From contig CM031628.1 of NCBI GenBank assembly GCA_018398815.1, positions 10,564,598 through 10,628,597 on the forward strand: a stretch of DNA of 64,000 bases. The letters run 5' to 3'. Below, in pieces: positions 24,144 through 33,955 of the stretch. This DNA comes from Conus ventricosus. Taxonomy: Eukaryota > Mollusca > Gastropoda > Neogastropoda > Conidae. How positions within the stretch are numbered: the first letter of the stretch is position 1; each line of letters starts with the position of its first letter. The notes below the pieces were generated by a model that saw only the letters and a program-made list of their open reading frames with translations, had not been told where the DNA came from and did not search any database. A program made the translations under genes and the position numbers.

Positions 24144-24507
24144 CAGCAGCAGCAGCAGCAGTGATGGATAGTAGTTTCAGCAGAAGTGGCAACTGCAGTA
24201 GCAATGGCAGCAGCAACAATTACAGTAGCAGCAATGTTTTGGCACTGACTGAGAGTAAGAAGCAGCAACAACAATAGCCGAAGCACCACCAGCAGTGGCA
24301 GATGAAGCAGTAGTAGTGATAGTTATATCAGCAGTAGCAGCAGCAGCAGGAGCAGCAGCAGCAGCAGTGGTAGATGTAGCAGTAGTAGTGATAGTTGTAG
24401 CAGCAGCAGCAGCAGCAGTAGTAGTATTAGCAGTAGTAGTAGTACCAGCACCAGCGTCAGTGGTAGAAGTTGCAGCAGCAGCAGCAGCAGCAGCCACAGC
24501 CACAGCC

Positions 24508-24560
<53 letters not shown>

Positions 24561-24613
24561 GGTAGTAGTGGTAGTAGCAGCAGCAGCAGCAGTAGAAGCA
24601 GAAGTCGGCAATT

Positions 24614-24659
<46 letters not shown>

Positions 24660-24708
24660 GTCGCGTCGTCGTCGTCGTGTAGTAGTAGTAGTAGTGGTGG
24701 TGGTAGTG
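24144..24708. repeat. Compound trinucleotide array (GCA/GTA/GTC)n
   Basis: About 565 bp of AGC and GTA triplets mixed, then a nearly pure GTC/TCG stretch at about 24610-24675, then GTA/GTG. Because the repeat period is three, frames on both strands stay open and encode Ala/Val or Thr/Ala runs. With no splice outline or non-repeat coding flank, I treat it as a microsatellite. Confidence 0.85.
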
Positions 24709-24719
24709 GGGGGGGGGGA

Positions 24720-25435
24720 CGAAATTCTGTTTAATATGCCATTACAGATACAAATAATTGTAGACATTTAATTAAGACTATTTTTGTATTACATCGTGAT
24801 GATTAACAGGAAAGAAATGAAACAAAGAAAAGGTGGGGAGAGGGAGGGGAGACAATTGGATAGTGTGTAGGAGTTAATAGGAAAAACTGCAGGGGTTAAT
24901 CACAATTGCACACCTGAAGCGATCTAATGTACAATTACATGATGTCACTCAATGCACTTTGTAGAAGATAAATCGTGAATTGACTAAGAGAAACAACAGA
25001 TAACGAGTTTAAAAATACAAAGCCATCAATACTCCTAGTGTCTGTGACTAGCACACTTTCATCAAGAAAGGCTCCATCAACTCATAATAAAAATGACTTA
25101 CTGAATAGTAACACCAGCATGATACACTTTTTCCCCCCTTGCAATGAAGGTTCTATTTCAATTTCAGACATGTTACATTATCACCACAACATATCAATGA
25201 GATTGACAAATGAAAAGGCAGTTACATCGAAGTCAGTGCCAATTATACAACTATACATAGGACATACCCTTCAGCATACTATCAAGTATATCTGTAGTGT
25301 AACAAAGACTGCAAAAAGTGTATTTGATAATGCATTGGGGGAAAAAACAAGCATCGAACTCAGCAAATATTTTTAGAAACAATCAAACAAGTAATGCAAA
25401 CAAACGAACAAGAACGCTAAATCAAGGGGAAGTAC
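24720..25435. other. Unassigned stretch with one 112-codon frame
   Basis: Between the trinucleotide array and the TA/CA repeats. A plus-strand frame at 25038-25376 contains no Cys cluster, signal peptide or familiar motif that I recognise. It could be chance or an orphan exon. Confidence 0.25.
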
Positions 25436-25591
25436 ACACATATTAATGTATATATACACATATACATGCACATACATACATACATATACATACATACACA
25501 CACATACATATATGTACATACATATATGTACACACATATAAATACACACATATATATATACACACATATATATATATATACATTATATAAC

Positions 25592-25663
<72 letters not shown>
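25436..25663. repeat. (CA/TA)n grading into (TA)n microsatellite
   Basis: ACATAT-type repeats turning into pure TA for about 60 bp, ending at the 3' terminus of Penelope element 1. A similar block (28250-28475) flanks its other end, so the element lies in or generated TA-rich flanks. Confidence 0.9.
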
Positions 25664-25668
<5 letters not shown>

Positions 25669-25692
25669 ACAAGTTAAAAGAGGAATCTTAAA

Positions 25693-25740
25693 ACTATCTA
25701 CAAATTTGTTTCAAGCGTGTTGCGCTGTCATCAGGATGGT
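25693..25740 (-). ncRNA. Hammerhead-like motif in Penelope 3' terminus
   Basis: The minus strand shows CTGATGA, a short AGCG/CGCT hairpin, GAAA, a loopless CAAATTTG palindrome as stem III, then TA. The flanks ATC and GAT can pair as stem I. This is the arrangement of the minimal hammerhead ribozymes described in Penelope termini. The first stem II pair (normally G-C) is mismatched, so activity is uncertain. Confidence 0.45.
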
Positions 25741-26052
25741 TTTTGGTTTGCCCACCGCCGATGTTATATAGCGTGTGGGCTCCCGTTTGGGGTTGTTTGC
25801 ACGTGCCGGTTGGCTGCACGTGTTTTTGGGGGCTTTCAGGTTTTTATTTTGGGTGTGTTCACTAACAACGATTTCCGTTTATGCCTGCAGTTGTTTACTA
25901 TTTCTGTTTTGGTGTTTAAAGTTGCTAAGTGCGGTTTGCATAGTATCAACCATTTTTCAGTTAAACATAGGTTGCACCTTTTTGAAACATTGCTGTATGG
26001 TGATGCTCTTTATATGATTTTCCAGGATATATTGTAGCTTGTTTTTGCGTCT

Positions 26053-26316
26053 TTAAGTTTCCAAAATATATTTTCTCAGTTCTGTTTGGTTTTTATATTT
26101 TTCTTTATTAAATGACTGTTTGTGGTTTGCATATCTGGTTTTGAAGTGGTTTTCAGTGATCCCTATGTATGTTTCTTTTTCATTTTCTGATGTCACAGTA
26201 GCCTGGTATACAATGTTGTTGTGAAGACATTTATTGTCTAGTGGGCACTGTTCCCTTCTTTGCTGTGTGATTTTCATTTTGTTGGATGCGTCAATTAGGT
26301 TTTTGAGATTGGGCAT
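26053..26316 (-). CDS. GIY-YIG endonuclease part of Penelope element 1
   Basis: Encodes the C-terminal endonuclease of the element. The frame begins in MPNLKNLIDASNKMK, passes the CPLDNKC linker and contains the YIG core (TYIGITENHF) followed by RYANHKQSFN. GIY-YIG domains nick target DNA during Penelope retrotransposition. A frame break near the end (ELRKYILET instead of the usual Trp-containing helix) truncates the domain's C terminus. Confidence 0.8.
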   Translation of the reverse strand: MPNLKNLIDASNKMKITQQRREQCPLDNKCLHNNIVYQATVTSENEKETYIGITENHFKTRYANHKQSFNKEKYKNQTELRKYILET

Positions 26317-27022
26317 ACATGAGTACGATAGTTTGACAGTGTTTTTTGTTAAATATTTTGGACAGTTTGTGTTCTTTTGGAAATGAAGTTGTTAGGATTT
26401 TGAAGAATTCTTTCCCTATGTTTGTTTTGAGTTTCCCGTCGTATGGGGGGTTATACCATATGATTTTTCTTTTCCTATTTTTCTTGCTTTTATTTGTGTT
26501 GTTGTCTGGGTTGTATTGTAATTTGTAGTTGTATCCACTTGTTTGTAGTGCCTCCTGGTATTCTACTGCTGCATTGTTGAACACTCTCTCATTGCTTGAC
26601 AGGTTTGATAGTCTCTTGTTTATGCCATGGGGTATGGTCTTTAATATAGATGGTGGATGGTTACTTTTGGTGTGTACATAAAGAAGTGTATCGTTGGGTT
26701 TCTTGTATGGTTTATATATGTGATTGTTGAGATCCATTGTTATGTCTAAGTAGTTCACTACCTTTTTGTTTGCTTCAATGGTAATCTTTAAGTTGTGGTT
26801 TTGGAAGATTTTGCATAGTTCTTTCTTCTTGTTTTCGATGGTTCTTGGATTGTGGTCAGTGCAGCAAGGCCATCGTCTCTGTATAGTCCGACTTTTTTTC
26901 CGAGTTTTTTTTGATGTTGGACAGCATGAATAGTCGACCAGTTCACATGTTTCTGCACCATCATATGATCCCATGGTTACGTCGAATGTTGAGTTTCTGT
27001 TGGTTTCCTGATCCGGTTTCAT
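26291..27022 (-). CDS. Reverse transcriptase part of Penelope element 1
   Basis: Includes FDVTMGSYDGAETCEL (motif B region); motif C (YRDDGLA) survives in a shifted frame near 26850-26880. [35 protein letters not shown] and [17 protein letters not shown] follow. This is the palm/thumb half of the Penelope RT, which is related to telomerase RT. At least one frameshift separates motifs B and C. The upstream motif A (DIVDFYPSI) lies near 27150 in another frame. Confidence 0.82.
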   Translation of the reverse strand: MKPDQETNRNSTFDVTMGSYDGAETCELVDYSCCPTSKKTRKKSRTIQRRWPCCTDHNPRTIENKKKELCKIFQNHNLKITIEANKKVVNYLDITMDLNNHIYKPYKKPNDTLLYVHTKSNHPPSILKTIPHGINKRLSNLSSNERVFNNAAVEYQEALQTSGYNYKLQYNPDNNTNKSKKNRKRKIIWYNPPYDGKLKTNIGKEFFKILTTSFPKEHKLSKIFNKKHCQTIVLMYAQSQKPN

Positions 27023-27416
27023 TTTTGCTGTGTAGTAATGTTTTCTTGGTGTGGAGAATGATTTCCATTTCTGACCCTGTTATGTCTGTGTGGTTACTGG
27101 CAAACTTCAGGGCTTTTGGCGAGTAGTTCCTCGTCTATAGATGGGTAAAAGTCTACTATGTCAATGTGATAAAATACTGTATTACTTTGTTTATTGAGTT
27201 TTTTTAACCATTGGATAACTTCGTATGTGTTCTTCCAGAGGTTCTATTCAGAGTTTGATTTTACGTTCTTTATTATTTTTCCAGAATTTTCTTGCTTATT
27301 TTGCCTAATTCAGATTTGGATGGGTTTATTAGTCTACATGTTGGATTGTTATGGAAATTGGGCTTGTGGTCTTTGAGTGTTATGAAAGCTTCTTTTGTTG
27401 CTGTCGCTTCTATCCT

Positions 27417-27972
27417 GTCACTTAGGTCTATGCGCTCTGCAAGTTCTTTTTCTTTAGTGCGGATGCTGTCATGTATATTTTTGTCGGCTTTTTTGTAGTT
27501 TTTCTGGATGTTTTTGTCAAGGAGTTGAGAGTATTCTTTTTGGGTTCCATTTTGTAGTAATTGCTAGTTTTATCAGCCTTCACAAATATTTTTTTGTCAT
27601 TTTGTACTTGTTTTATTTGTTTTTTTAGTGTTTGTTTGGAAACCGTTGTTAGATTTTTTGAATTCAATATTGGTTATCATTCTTTTCATTTGATCGTCAC
27701 TTAGGTCTATGCGCTCTGCAAGTTCTTTTTCTTTAGTGCGGATGCTGTCATGTATATTTTTGTCGGCTTTTTTGTAGTTTTTCTGGATGTTTTTGTCAAG
27801 GAGTTGAGAGTATTCTTTTGGTTCCATTTTGTAGTAATTGCTAGTTTTATCAGCCTTCACAAATATTTTTTTGTCATTTTGTACTTGTTTTATTTGTTTT
27901 TTTAGTGTTGTTTGGAAACCGTTGTTAGATTTTTTTAATTCAATATTGGTTATCATTCTTTTCATTTGATCT
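27417..27972 (-). repeat. 279-bp tandem duplication inside Penelope element 1
   Basis: The segment beginning GTCACTTAGGTCTATG (plus strand) occurs at 27417 and again at 27696, almost identical over about 277 bp. It covers the part encoding KADKTSNYYKMEPK and the leading MKRMITNIE segment. It duplicates the N-terminal region of the RT protein and disrupts its frame. Confidence 0.9.
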
Positions 27973-27977
27973 TCAAA

Positions 27978-28040
27978 GTTGTTTACTATTTCTGTTTTAG
28001 TGTTTAAAGTTTTAAACACTAAACAGAAATAGTAAACAAC
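27978..28040. repeat. Near-perfect 31-bp palindrome at the Penelope 5' junction
   Basis: Arms 27978-28008 and 28011-28040 are reverse complements apart from one extra T, separated by two bases. The palindrome marks where the element body meets an inverted copy of its own 3' terminus (28011-28237 mirrors 25693-25920). Such fold-back starts are known for Penelope-like elements. Confidence 0.9.
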
Positions 28041-28190
28041 TGCAGGCATAAATGGAAATCGTTGTTAATGAACACGCTCAAAACAAAAACCTGAAAGCCC
28101 CCAAAAAAACACGTGCAGCCAACCCGCACGTGCAAACAACCGCAAACGTGAGCCCACACGCTATATAACATCGGCGGTGGGCAAACCAAA

Positions 28191-28237
28191 AGCCATCCTG
28201 ATGACAGCGCAAGCCGCTCGAAACAAATTTGTAGAGA
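28191..28237 (+). ncRNA. Hammerhead-like motif in inverted terminus
   Basis: Plus-strand copy of the motif at 25693-25740: CTGATGA, an AGCG..CGCT hairpin, GAAA, the CAAATTTG palindrome and TA are retained, with a few loop differences. It lies in the inverted copy of the element terminus. Confidence 0.42.
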
Positions 28238-28249
28238 TTTCTTTTAACA

Positions 28250-28250
28250 A

Positions 28251-28331
<81 letters not shown>

Positions 28332-28475
28332 CATAACCACACAAATACACATATACATACATATACATACACATATACACATATACAAACATATACATAC
28401 ACATATACACATATACAAACATATACATACACATATACGAGCGCGCACGCGCTCACACCCACACATACTCAAACG
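28250..28475. repeat. (TA)n and (CATA)n microsatellite
   Basis: A TA tract of about 80 bp followed by ACATATACA-type repeats and a short GCGCACGCGC stretch. It flanks the 5' side of Penelope element 1. Confidence 0.9.
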
Positions 28476-28810
28476 AAAAAAGAAAAAAAAAATCACCGAT
28501 ATACAACTAAAGTTGATTATGTCAAACAGATGATAACAAGGACATAGTACTTCGATTTAATCTCTTCTTTCATAGGAACTTTCATTTCACGTTTCAGTTT
28601 GTAAATCGGCACGCTAGAAGACTCAAAGCGGTGGTTTATCCTCAGAGAAGATTTTTGTTGTTGTTGTTGTATCAGACGATATCACTGCTCACTTCGAGTC
28701 AGAATAAAAACAAAAGTAAAAATGTAAACATTTCTTAATCTTGGTTTTTATTTATTTTGTTGTTATTGTTGTTGTTGTTGTTGTTGTTTTGAGGGAATGC
28801 ACAGTAAAAG
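28476..28810. other. No gene recognised; (TTG)n tracts
   Basis: Contains TTGTTG runs near 28657-28670 and 28758-28790. Likely the 3' untranslated or flanking region of LINE-B, which is read on the minus strand from higher coordinates. Confidence 0.4.
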
Positions 28811-29932
28811 CTAAGGAAAAAAAAATATTTTGAGTAAACTGCTGTATGGATACCATTTTAGTTGGAACTCGTATTGCTTCATCTCTAATTCATGTGCATA
28901 TTTTTCTATCTTGTATTTGATACGCAATTCTTTCAAAAAGACATTTATGTTTGGCTTTGTTTTGTTTATTCTGCATTTGTATGCATGAAATTTTCCTAAC
29001 AAAATACTAAGGTCAAATACTTCATCAGTTTTACTGTTGTCTTCTGTGCCAAAGAGGACACGTTCAAAGTTTAAATGAAGACGTTTGCAGTTTCCACAGT
29101 TTTCTTTCATGACTTTCTCTAATTCCCGCCAAAAAAGACATGAATGTTGACAGGTAAATAAGTAGTGTTCTATTGTATCTTTCTCTTTTTGGCAGAAATT
29201 ACACAAACTACTGTCAGCAATGCCAATTTTGCTTAAGACATTATTTGTCACCAGAATTCTATAGCATATTCTGGTTTGAAACCATTTTAATTTAACTTCT
29301 TTTATTTTCATTATTTTTTTCAACACTACTTCCCATCAATCGGTGTATTATCGAATGTCTTTTCCCATCGCATGAAAGGCTTGATATTTAATATTTCAAT
29401 TTTTTTCTAGAAGCAATTCATAGTATACCTTTGATCCTCCTTGTACATTAACTATCGACTGTACAGCTTTACTCATTTTTTCGGTTGCATTATCTTGAAT
29501 ACGGATATTTCTACTCCTCTGATATTTTTTTTATATGATTGTATACAACTTGTGTATTCTAAAAAGTTTGTTTTTGTTCCGACTTTTTGGATATAAATGA
29601 TCTAAAAGGCAGGAAATTGCCGTTTTCATCAAGTAATCCTTCACTAGATATACTATTATTTTGTGTCCATTTCTTGTAATGAAAAGTCTTGTTGGCAATC
29701 TTGAATTTTTTCATTGTAGAATATGGGCTCTGATGCAAGTTCATGCCCTCATTTAATTCTATTTGATTACAAAATTGACTATATGCGCCGAAAATATATC
29801 TCCAGAAGTCGTTAGAACTAGTTTTACTAAAAAACTGCGGTCCACTTTTATGAATTGATTCTAATTCTGGACATTGTGATAGCAACATTACCACCCATTT
29901 TTGTTTTTTGGTTAATATCTTCCTTATCCACA
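28811..29932 (-). mobile_element. LINE-B pol C-terminal fragment (zinc-knuckle region)
   Basis: The minus strand encodes the end of a non-LTR retrotransposon polymerase. SGPQFFSKTSSNDFW-type sequence is followed by the post-RT zinc-binding motif CNFCQKEKDTIEHYLFTC (C-x2-C-x8-H-x4-C), then a Lys-rich tail. Two frames (29559-29894 and 28811-29326) are separated by decay. The upstream part continues at 32397-32500 after a 2.46-kb insertion. The layout resembles Tx1/L1-like LINEs, but clade placement is inference. Confidence 0.75.
29924..29932. repeat. Left 9-bp direct repeat TTATCCACA (target-site duplication)
   Basis: Matches 32397-32405 exactly. Removing one copy plus the intervening array joins the LINE-B frame (…ALKLMWIRKIL before and KKQKWVVMLLS after), which supports a true target-site duplication. 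Confidence 0.75.
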
Positions 29933-32396
29933 GTGGAAAGACTACAACTTTGGATTCTCTCTTGAGGGCACATAAGACCGTATGGCGAAGCTTGGCTGTG
30001 TCTGGAGTGGCACTGTCTTCGTCTGTCCGTGGGCAGGGGTGGTTGGGTCTGTGGGGTGTGCTCGGCAGCTGGAGGGTGGTGTTTTTCGCCGGTGGGCTCT
30101 GCAGTCATGAAATACGGGCTGGTACACCATGGGGATGCTACTTTAAGGCTGTTATGAGCTGCATCCTGTAGTCTAATTTACCTCTGTACAGGAGCAGTTA
30201 TGTCCCTTGATATCTTAATGGAGTGTCCTGTGCGTGCCTGTACCCATCGTCAACACAGCGCAGGCCTCCAAGGGTGGTACAGGACTGCTCTAAAGGCAGG
30301 CGAAGACAGTGCTTCTCTGGGTCCTCCCCAGCACCTTCGGGTGTTTCTTTTTCTTCTTTGCCTTAACTAGGCTGACCCTGGAGAAAGGTCCAGTGACGGT
30401 GAGGAAAGACCCACTGACCACAGGGAAAGTCCTGTTGACAGTGGGAAAGACTACAACTTTGGATTCTCTCTTGAGGGCACATAAGACCGTATGGCGAAAG
30501 CTTGGCTGTGTCTGGAGTGGCAACTGTCTTCGTCTGTCCGTGGGCAGGGGTGGTTGGGTCTGTGGGGTGTGCTTGGCAGCTGGAGGGTGGTTGTTTTTCG
30601 CCGGTGGGCTCTGCAGTCATGAAATACGGGCTGGTACACCCATGGGGATGCTACTTTAAGGCTGTTATGAGCTGCATCCTGTAGTCTAATTTACCTCTGT
30701 TCAGGAGCAGTTATGTCCCTTGATATCTTAATCGAGTGTCCTGTGCGTGCCTGTAACAATCGTCAACACAGCGCAGGCCTCCAAGGGTGGTACAGGACTG
30801 CTCTAAAGGCAGGCGAAGACAGTGCTTCTCTGGGTCTTCCCCAGCACTTCGGGTGTTTCTTTTTCTTCTTTGCCTTAACTAGGCTGACCTGGAGAAAGGT
30901 CCAGTGACGGTGAGGAAAGACCCACTGACCACAGGGAAAGTCCTGTTGACAGTGGGAAAGACTACAACTTTGGATTCTCTCTTGAGGGCACATAAGACCG
31001 TATGGCGAAAGCTTGGCTGTATCTGGAGTGGCACTGTCTTCGTCTGTCCGTGGGCAGGGGTGGTTGGGTCTGTGGGGTGTGCTCGGCAGCTGGAGGGTGG
31101 TGTTTTTCGCCGGTGGGCTCTGCAGTCATGAATACGGGCTGGTACACCCATGGGGATGCTACTTTAAGGCTGTTATGAGCTGCATCCTGTAGTCTAATTT
31201 ACCTCTGTTCAGGAGCAGTTATGTCCCTTGATATCTTAATGGAGTGTCCTGTGCGTGCCTGTACCCATCGTCAACACAGCGCAGGCCTCCAAGGGTGATA
31301 CAGGACTGCTCTAAAGGCAGGCGAAGACAGTGCTTCTCTGGGTCCTCCCCAGCACCTTCGGGTGTTTCTTTTTCTTCTTTGCCTTAACTAGGCTGACCCT
31401 GGAGAAAGGTCCAGTGACGGTGAGGAAAGACCCACTGACCCACAGGGAAAGTCCTGTTGACAGTGGGAAAGACTACAACTTTGGATTCTCTCTTGAGGGC
31501 ACATAAGACCGTATGGCGAAAGCTTGGCTGTGTCTGGAGTGGCACTGTCTTCGTCTGTCCGTGGGCAGGGGTGGTTGGGTCTGTGGGGTGTGCTCGGCAG
31601 CTGGAGGGTGGTGTTTTTCGCCGGTGGCCTCTGCAGTCATGAAATACGGGCTGGTACACCCATGGGGATGCAACTTTTAGGCTGTTATAAAGCTGCATCC
31701 TGTAGTCTAATTTACCTCTGTTCAGGAGCAGTTATGTCCCTTGATATCTTAATGGAGTGTCCTGTGCGTGCCTGTTCCCATCGTCAACACAGCGCAGGCC
31801 TCCAAGGGTGGTACAGGACTGCTCTAAAGGCAGGCGAAGGCAGTGCTTCTCTGGGTCCTCCCCAGCACCTTCGGGTGTTTCTTTTTCTTCTTTGCCTACT
31901 AGGCTGACCTGGAGAAAGGTCCATGACGGTGAGGAAAGACCCACTGACCACAGGGAAAGTCCTGTTGACAGTGGGGAAGACTACAACTTTGGATTCTCTC
32001 TTGAGGGCACATAAGACCGTATGGCGAAAGCTTGGCTGTGTCTGGAGTGGCACTGTCTTCGTCTGTCCGTGGGCAGGGGTGGTTGGGTCTGTGGGTGTGC
32101 TCGGCAGCTGGAGGGTGGTGTTTTTCGCCGGTGGGCTCTGCAGTCATGAAATACGGGCTGGTACACCCATGGGGATGCTACTTTAAGGTTGTTATAAGCT
32201 GCATCCTGTAGTCTAATTTACCTCTGTTCAGGAGCAGTTATGTCCCTTGATATCTTAATGGAGTGTCCTGTGCGTGCCTGTACCCATCGTCAACACAGCA
32301 CAGGCCTCCAAGGGTGGTACAGGACTGCTCTAAAGGCAGGCGAAGACAGTGCTTCTCTGGGTCCTCCCCAGCACCTTCAGGTGTTTCTTTTTCTTC
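29933..32396. repeat. ~510-bp tandem array (nearly five units) inserted in LINE-B
   Basis: The marker ACTACAACTTTGGATTCT occurs at 29941, 30450, 30961, 31472 and 31980, giving periods of 509, 511, 511 and 508 bp. Units are nearly identical apart from single-base indels. The first lacks its leading ~70 bp and the last is cut after about 420 bp. Frames that recur once per unit on both strands have no known domain and differ only by indels, so I do not call genes. Flanking 9-bp repeats show that the array arrived as one insertion. Confidence 0.92.
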
Positions 32397-32500
32397 TTAT
32401 CCACATTAGTTTCAATGCCTTTATATATTCGTCAATTCAGCATGATACACTTGATATTATGACAACTTTAAGTCCATATGTATGATGATTTGTATTTCAT
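32397..32500 (-). mobile_element. LINE-B upstream remainder after the array insertion
   Basis: Minus-strand codons read YGLKVV…, a stop, IDEYIKALKLMWIRKIL and then run straight into the 29932 side. The GLK…ALKL.WIR pattern is the usual sequence just after the RT domain of L1/Tx1-like LINEs. No RT palm motifs follow upstream, so the element is probably 5'-truncated near here. Confidence 0.6.
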
Positions 32501-33129
32501 TTCATTCGATGCCCAGCTGACTGCAAGATGCTATATTCAGGCTGTCAACCTAGTGAAACATATTTTCTTAAGCACGCTGAAAATGCTTTTAAATATTCGT
32601 TTACAAATCATTTATCAGACGAAAAATATCTATCTTTTAGGAATTTAAAGGTTAAACCTGGTGGAACATCTTAGAGCAGGGTTTTTCATGAAGTCTACTG
32701 TAATGTGTTTCGTGTCTTGTGTCATGGTAAGCCCAACACTTCAGAAGGACGTGTTTTTATAGTGGTGGTACGTCACAGGGAATGCACCACAGAGCGTCTT
32801 CATCTTACGTAAGATACGGGAAGGTTTAAAAAAGACTGGCCTGTGTGCAATCGACACAAAACTATTTCTTTTTTATGGCCACTAGAGGGAAATTGCAAAA
32901 TTTCTTGAAATTTAAATCAGATTTGAGCTTTTATTATCTTTTTTGGTGATCAAGTCCTCTTGTCAGCATTGGACATAAATCTGAGATTTGGATTTAAGAT
33001 TGGTGTGAGGAATAGAAAACTTACTCCAGTCAATATTTGTGGCATTCGTGGCAAGTTGATCAGCCACCTCATTGAATCAAATGCCTACAAGACTGGAAAC
33101 CCAAGAAAAAACTACGTTGTAACCATGTA
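32501..33129 (-). mobile_element. LINE-A RNase H C-terminal half and tail
   Basis: The minus strand near 33030-33127 reads GYNVVFSWVSS, then after a stop FNEVADQLATNATN. These match the end of the RNase H domain of I/jockey-type LINEs (FCWVPSHVGI…NE.AD.LA). Downstream (to about 32640) decayed frames fit the region after RNase H, including a Cys/His cluster. The first half of the same domain lies at 37325-37770, beyond the 4.19-kb insertion. Confidence 0.6.
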
Positions 33130-33182
33130 GTCCAGTCAAATTTTCAAAAAATAGCCTATAACCTTAAACAAATTGCAACAAA
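33130..33182. repeat. Left terminal inverted repeat of the 4.19-kb element
   Basis: About 53 bp; shares 13 outer and 17 inner bases with the reverse complement of 37280-37322, with a spacer differing in length by about six bases. Confidence 0.65.
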
Positions 33183-33955
33183 AGAAATTTCACCTGATTT
33201 GAACTTGTTGAACATCTGCCAGTACCACTTCAAAATCAAAAAGAAATATATGGTGCAATGAATTATGTACGTTTGTTTAAAGAACATACCCCCAAGCTGA
33301 TGTTACAAGAACCGGAAAACAGACAATCTGCTTCAGAGATCCCAGTAAATACAATGCAAATGGGGGGAAAATGATTGAAAATATTTACAAATGGTTGATG
33401 ATTTTAAAAAACATAAAAGTTAAACAGTACATAAAGATATACAGGTTTTCTTCATTTTTATCAACAAAAGTGGGCAAATATTCTTCGTGGATTTGAGGAA
33501 ATATTTCTCTTTTTACTGTTGCTACTATGTTGTACACACAATTCATGAAGAATAAATGCAATAGACAGATTTCTTAGCACGTTTTGTGCAAAGAAAAAAC
33601 ATAGGAGGAGTCAACCAAACAAACATTTATGAAACAGGCTTTCTTTTTCATCCATACCCCCTAACTTTCAGACTGCAGACCATCAGCCTCTGTATGTAGT
33701 TAAGTTTGGAACATATCTATGGCTGCTTGTCCTACCACAGTGTTGAGACAAAGTTGTTACCAATAAAATGTGGTAATGACAGGACATGTTTCATCAAAAA
33801 CACCAGTTTCTTTATGTTTCAATGGTGCCTGATTTCATGTAACAGTTTAATTAATTGTCCATGAAAAATCAAAATGACATAATTCAGACATGAACGTCAG
33901 GCTGACAGGCACGCACTTGCAACACATAAAAGTACTGACCTGGATGATTTCACTG

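Larger units (their letters stand above)
25693..28237 (-). mobile_element. Penelope-like element 1 (RT + GIY-YIG), with inverted termini
   Basis: The minus strand encodes, in order: an N-terminal region (FVKADKTSNYYKMEPKE); RT motifs AFITLKDHK, DIVDFYPSI, GSYDGAE and YRDDGLA; thumb-region [42 protein letters not shown]; a CPLDNKC zinc-linker remnant; and a GIY-YIG endonuclease (ETYIGITENHFKTRY). These are diagnostic of EN-plus Penelope-like elements. Frameshifts, a 279-bp internal tandem duplication and loss of part of the Cys linker make it non-autonomous as assembled. The terminal ~230 bp recur inverted at the other end. Copies of the 3' end also occur at 45516 and 46838. Confidence 0.88.

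Noticed and set aside
23060..24289. 409-codon and 344-codon frames on the minus strand
   Set aside because: They are almost entirely the N gap translated as unknown residues.
24177..24771. Long Ala/Thr/Val-rich frames on both strands
   Set aside because: A direct consequence of a period-3 microsatellite; no splice sites or non-repeat coding flanks.
29933..32396. Recurring 60-130-codon frames in the 510-bp units
   Set aside because: They recur because the DNA recurs, are broken by indels between units, occur on both strands and show no domain.
29933..32396. CRISPR-like array
   Set aside because: Units are ~510 bp, nearly identical throughout, with no short repeat plus unique spacer structure, in an animal genome.
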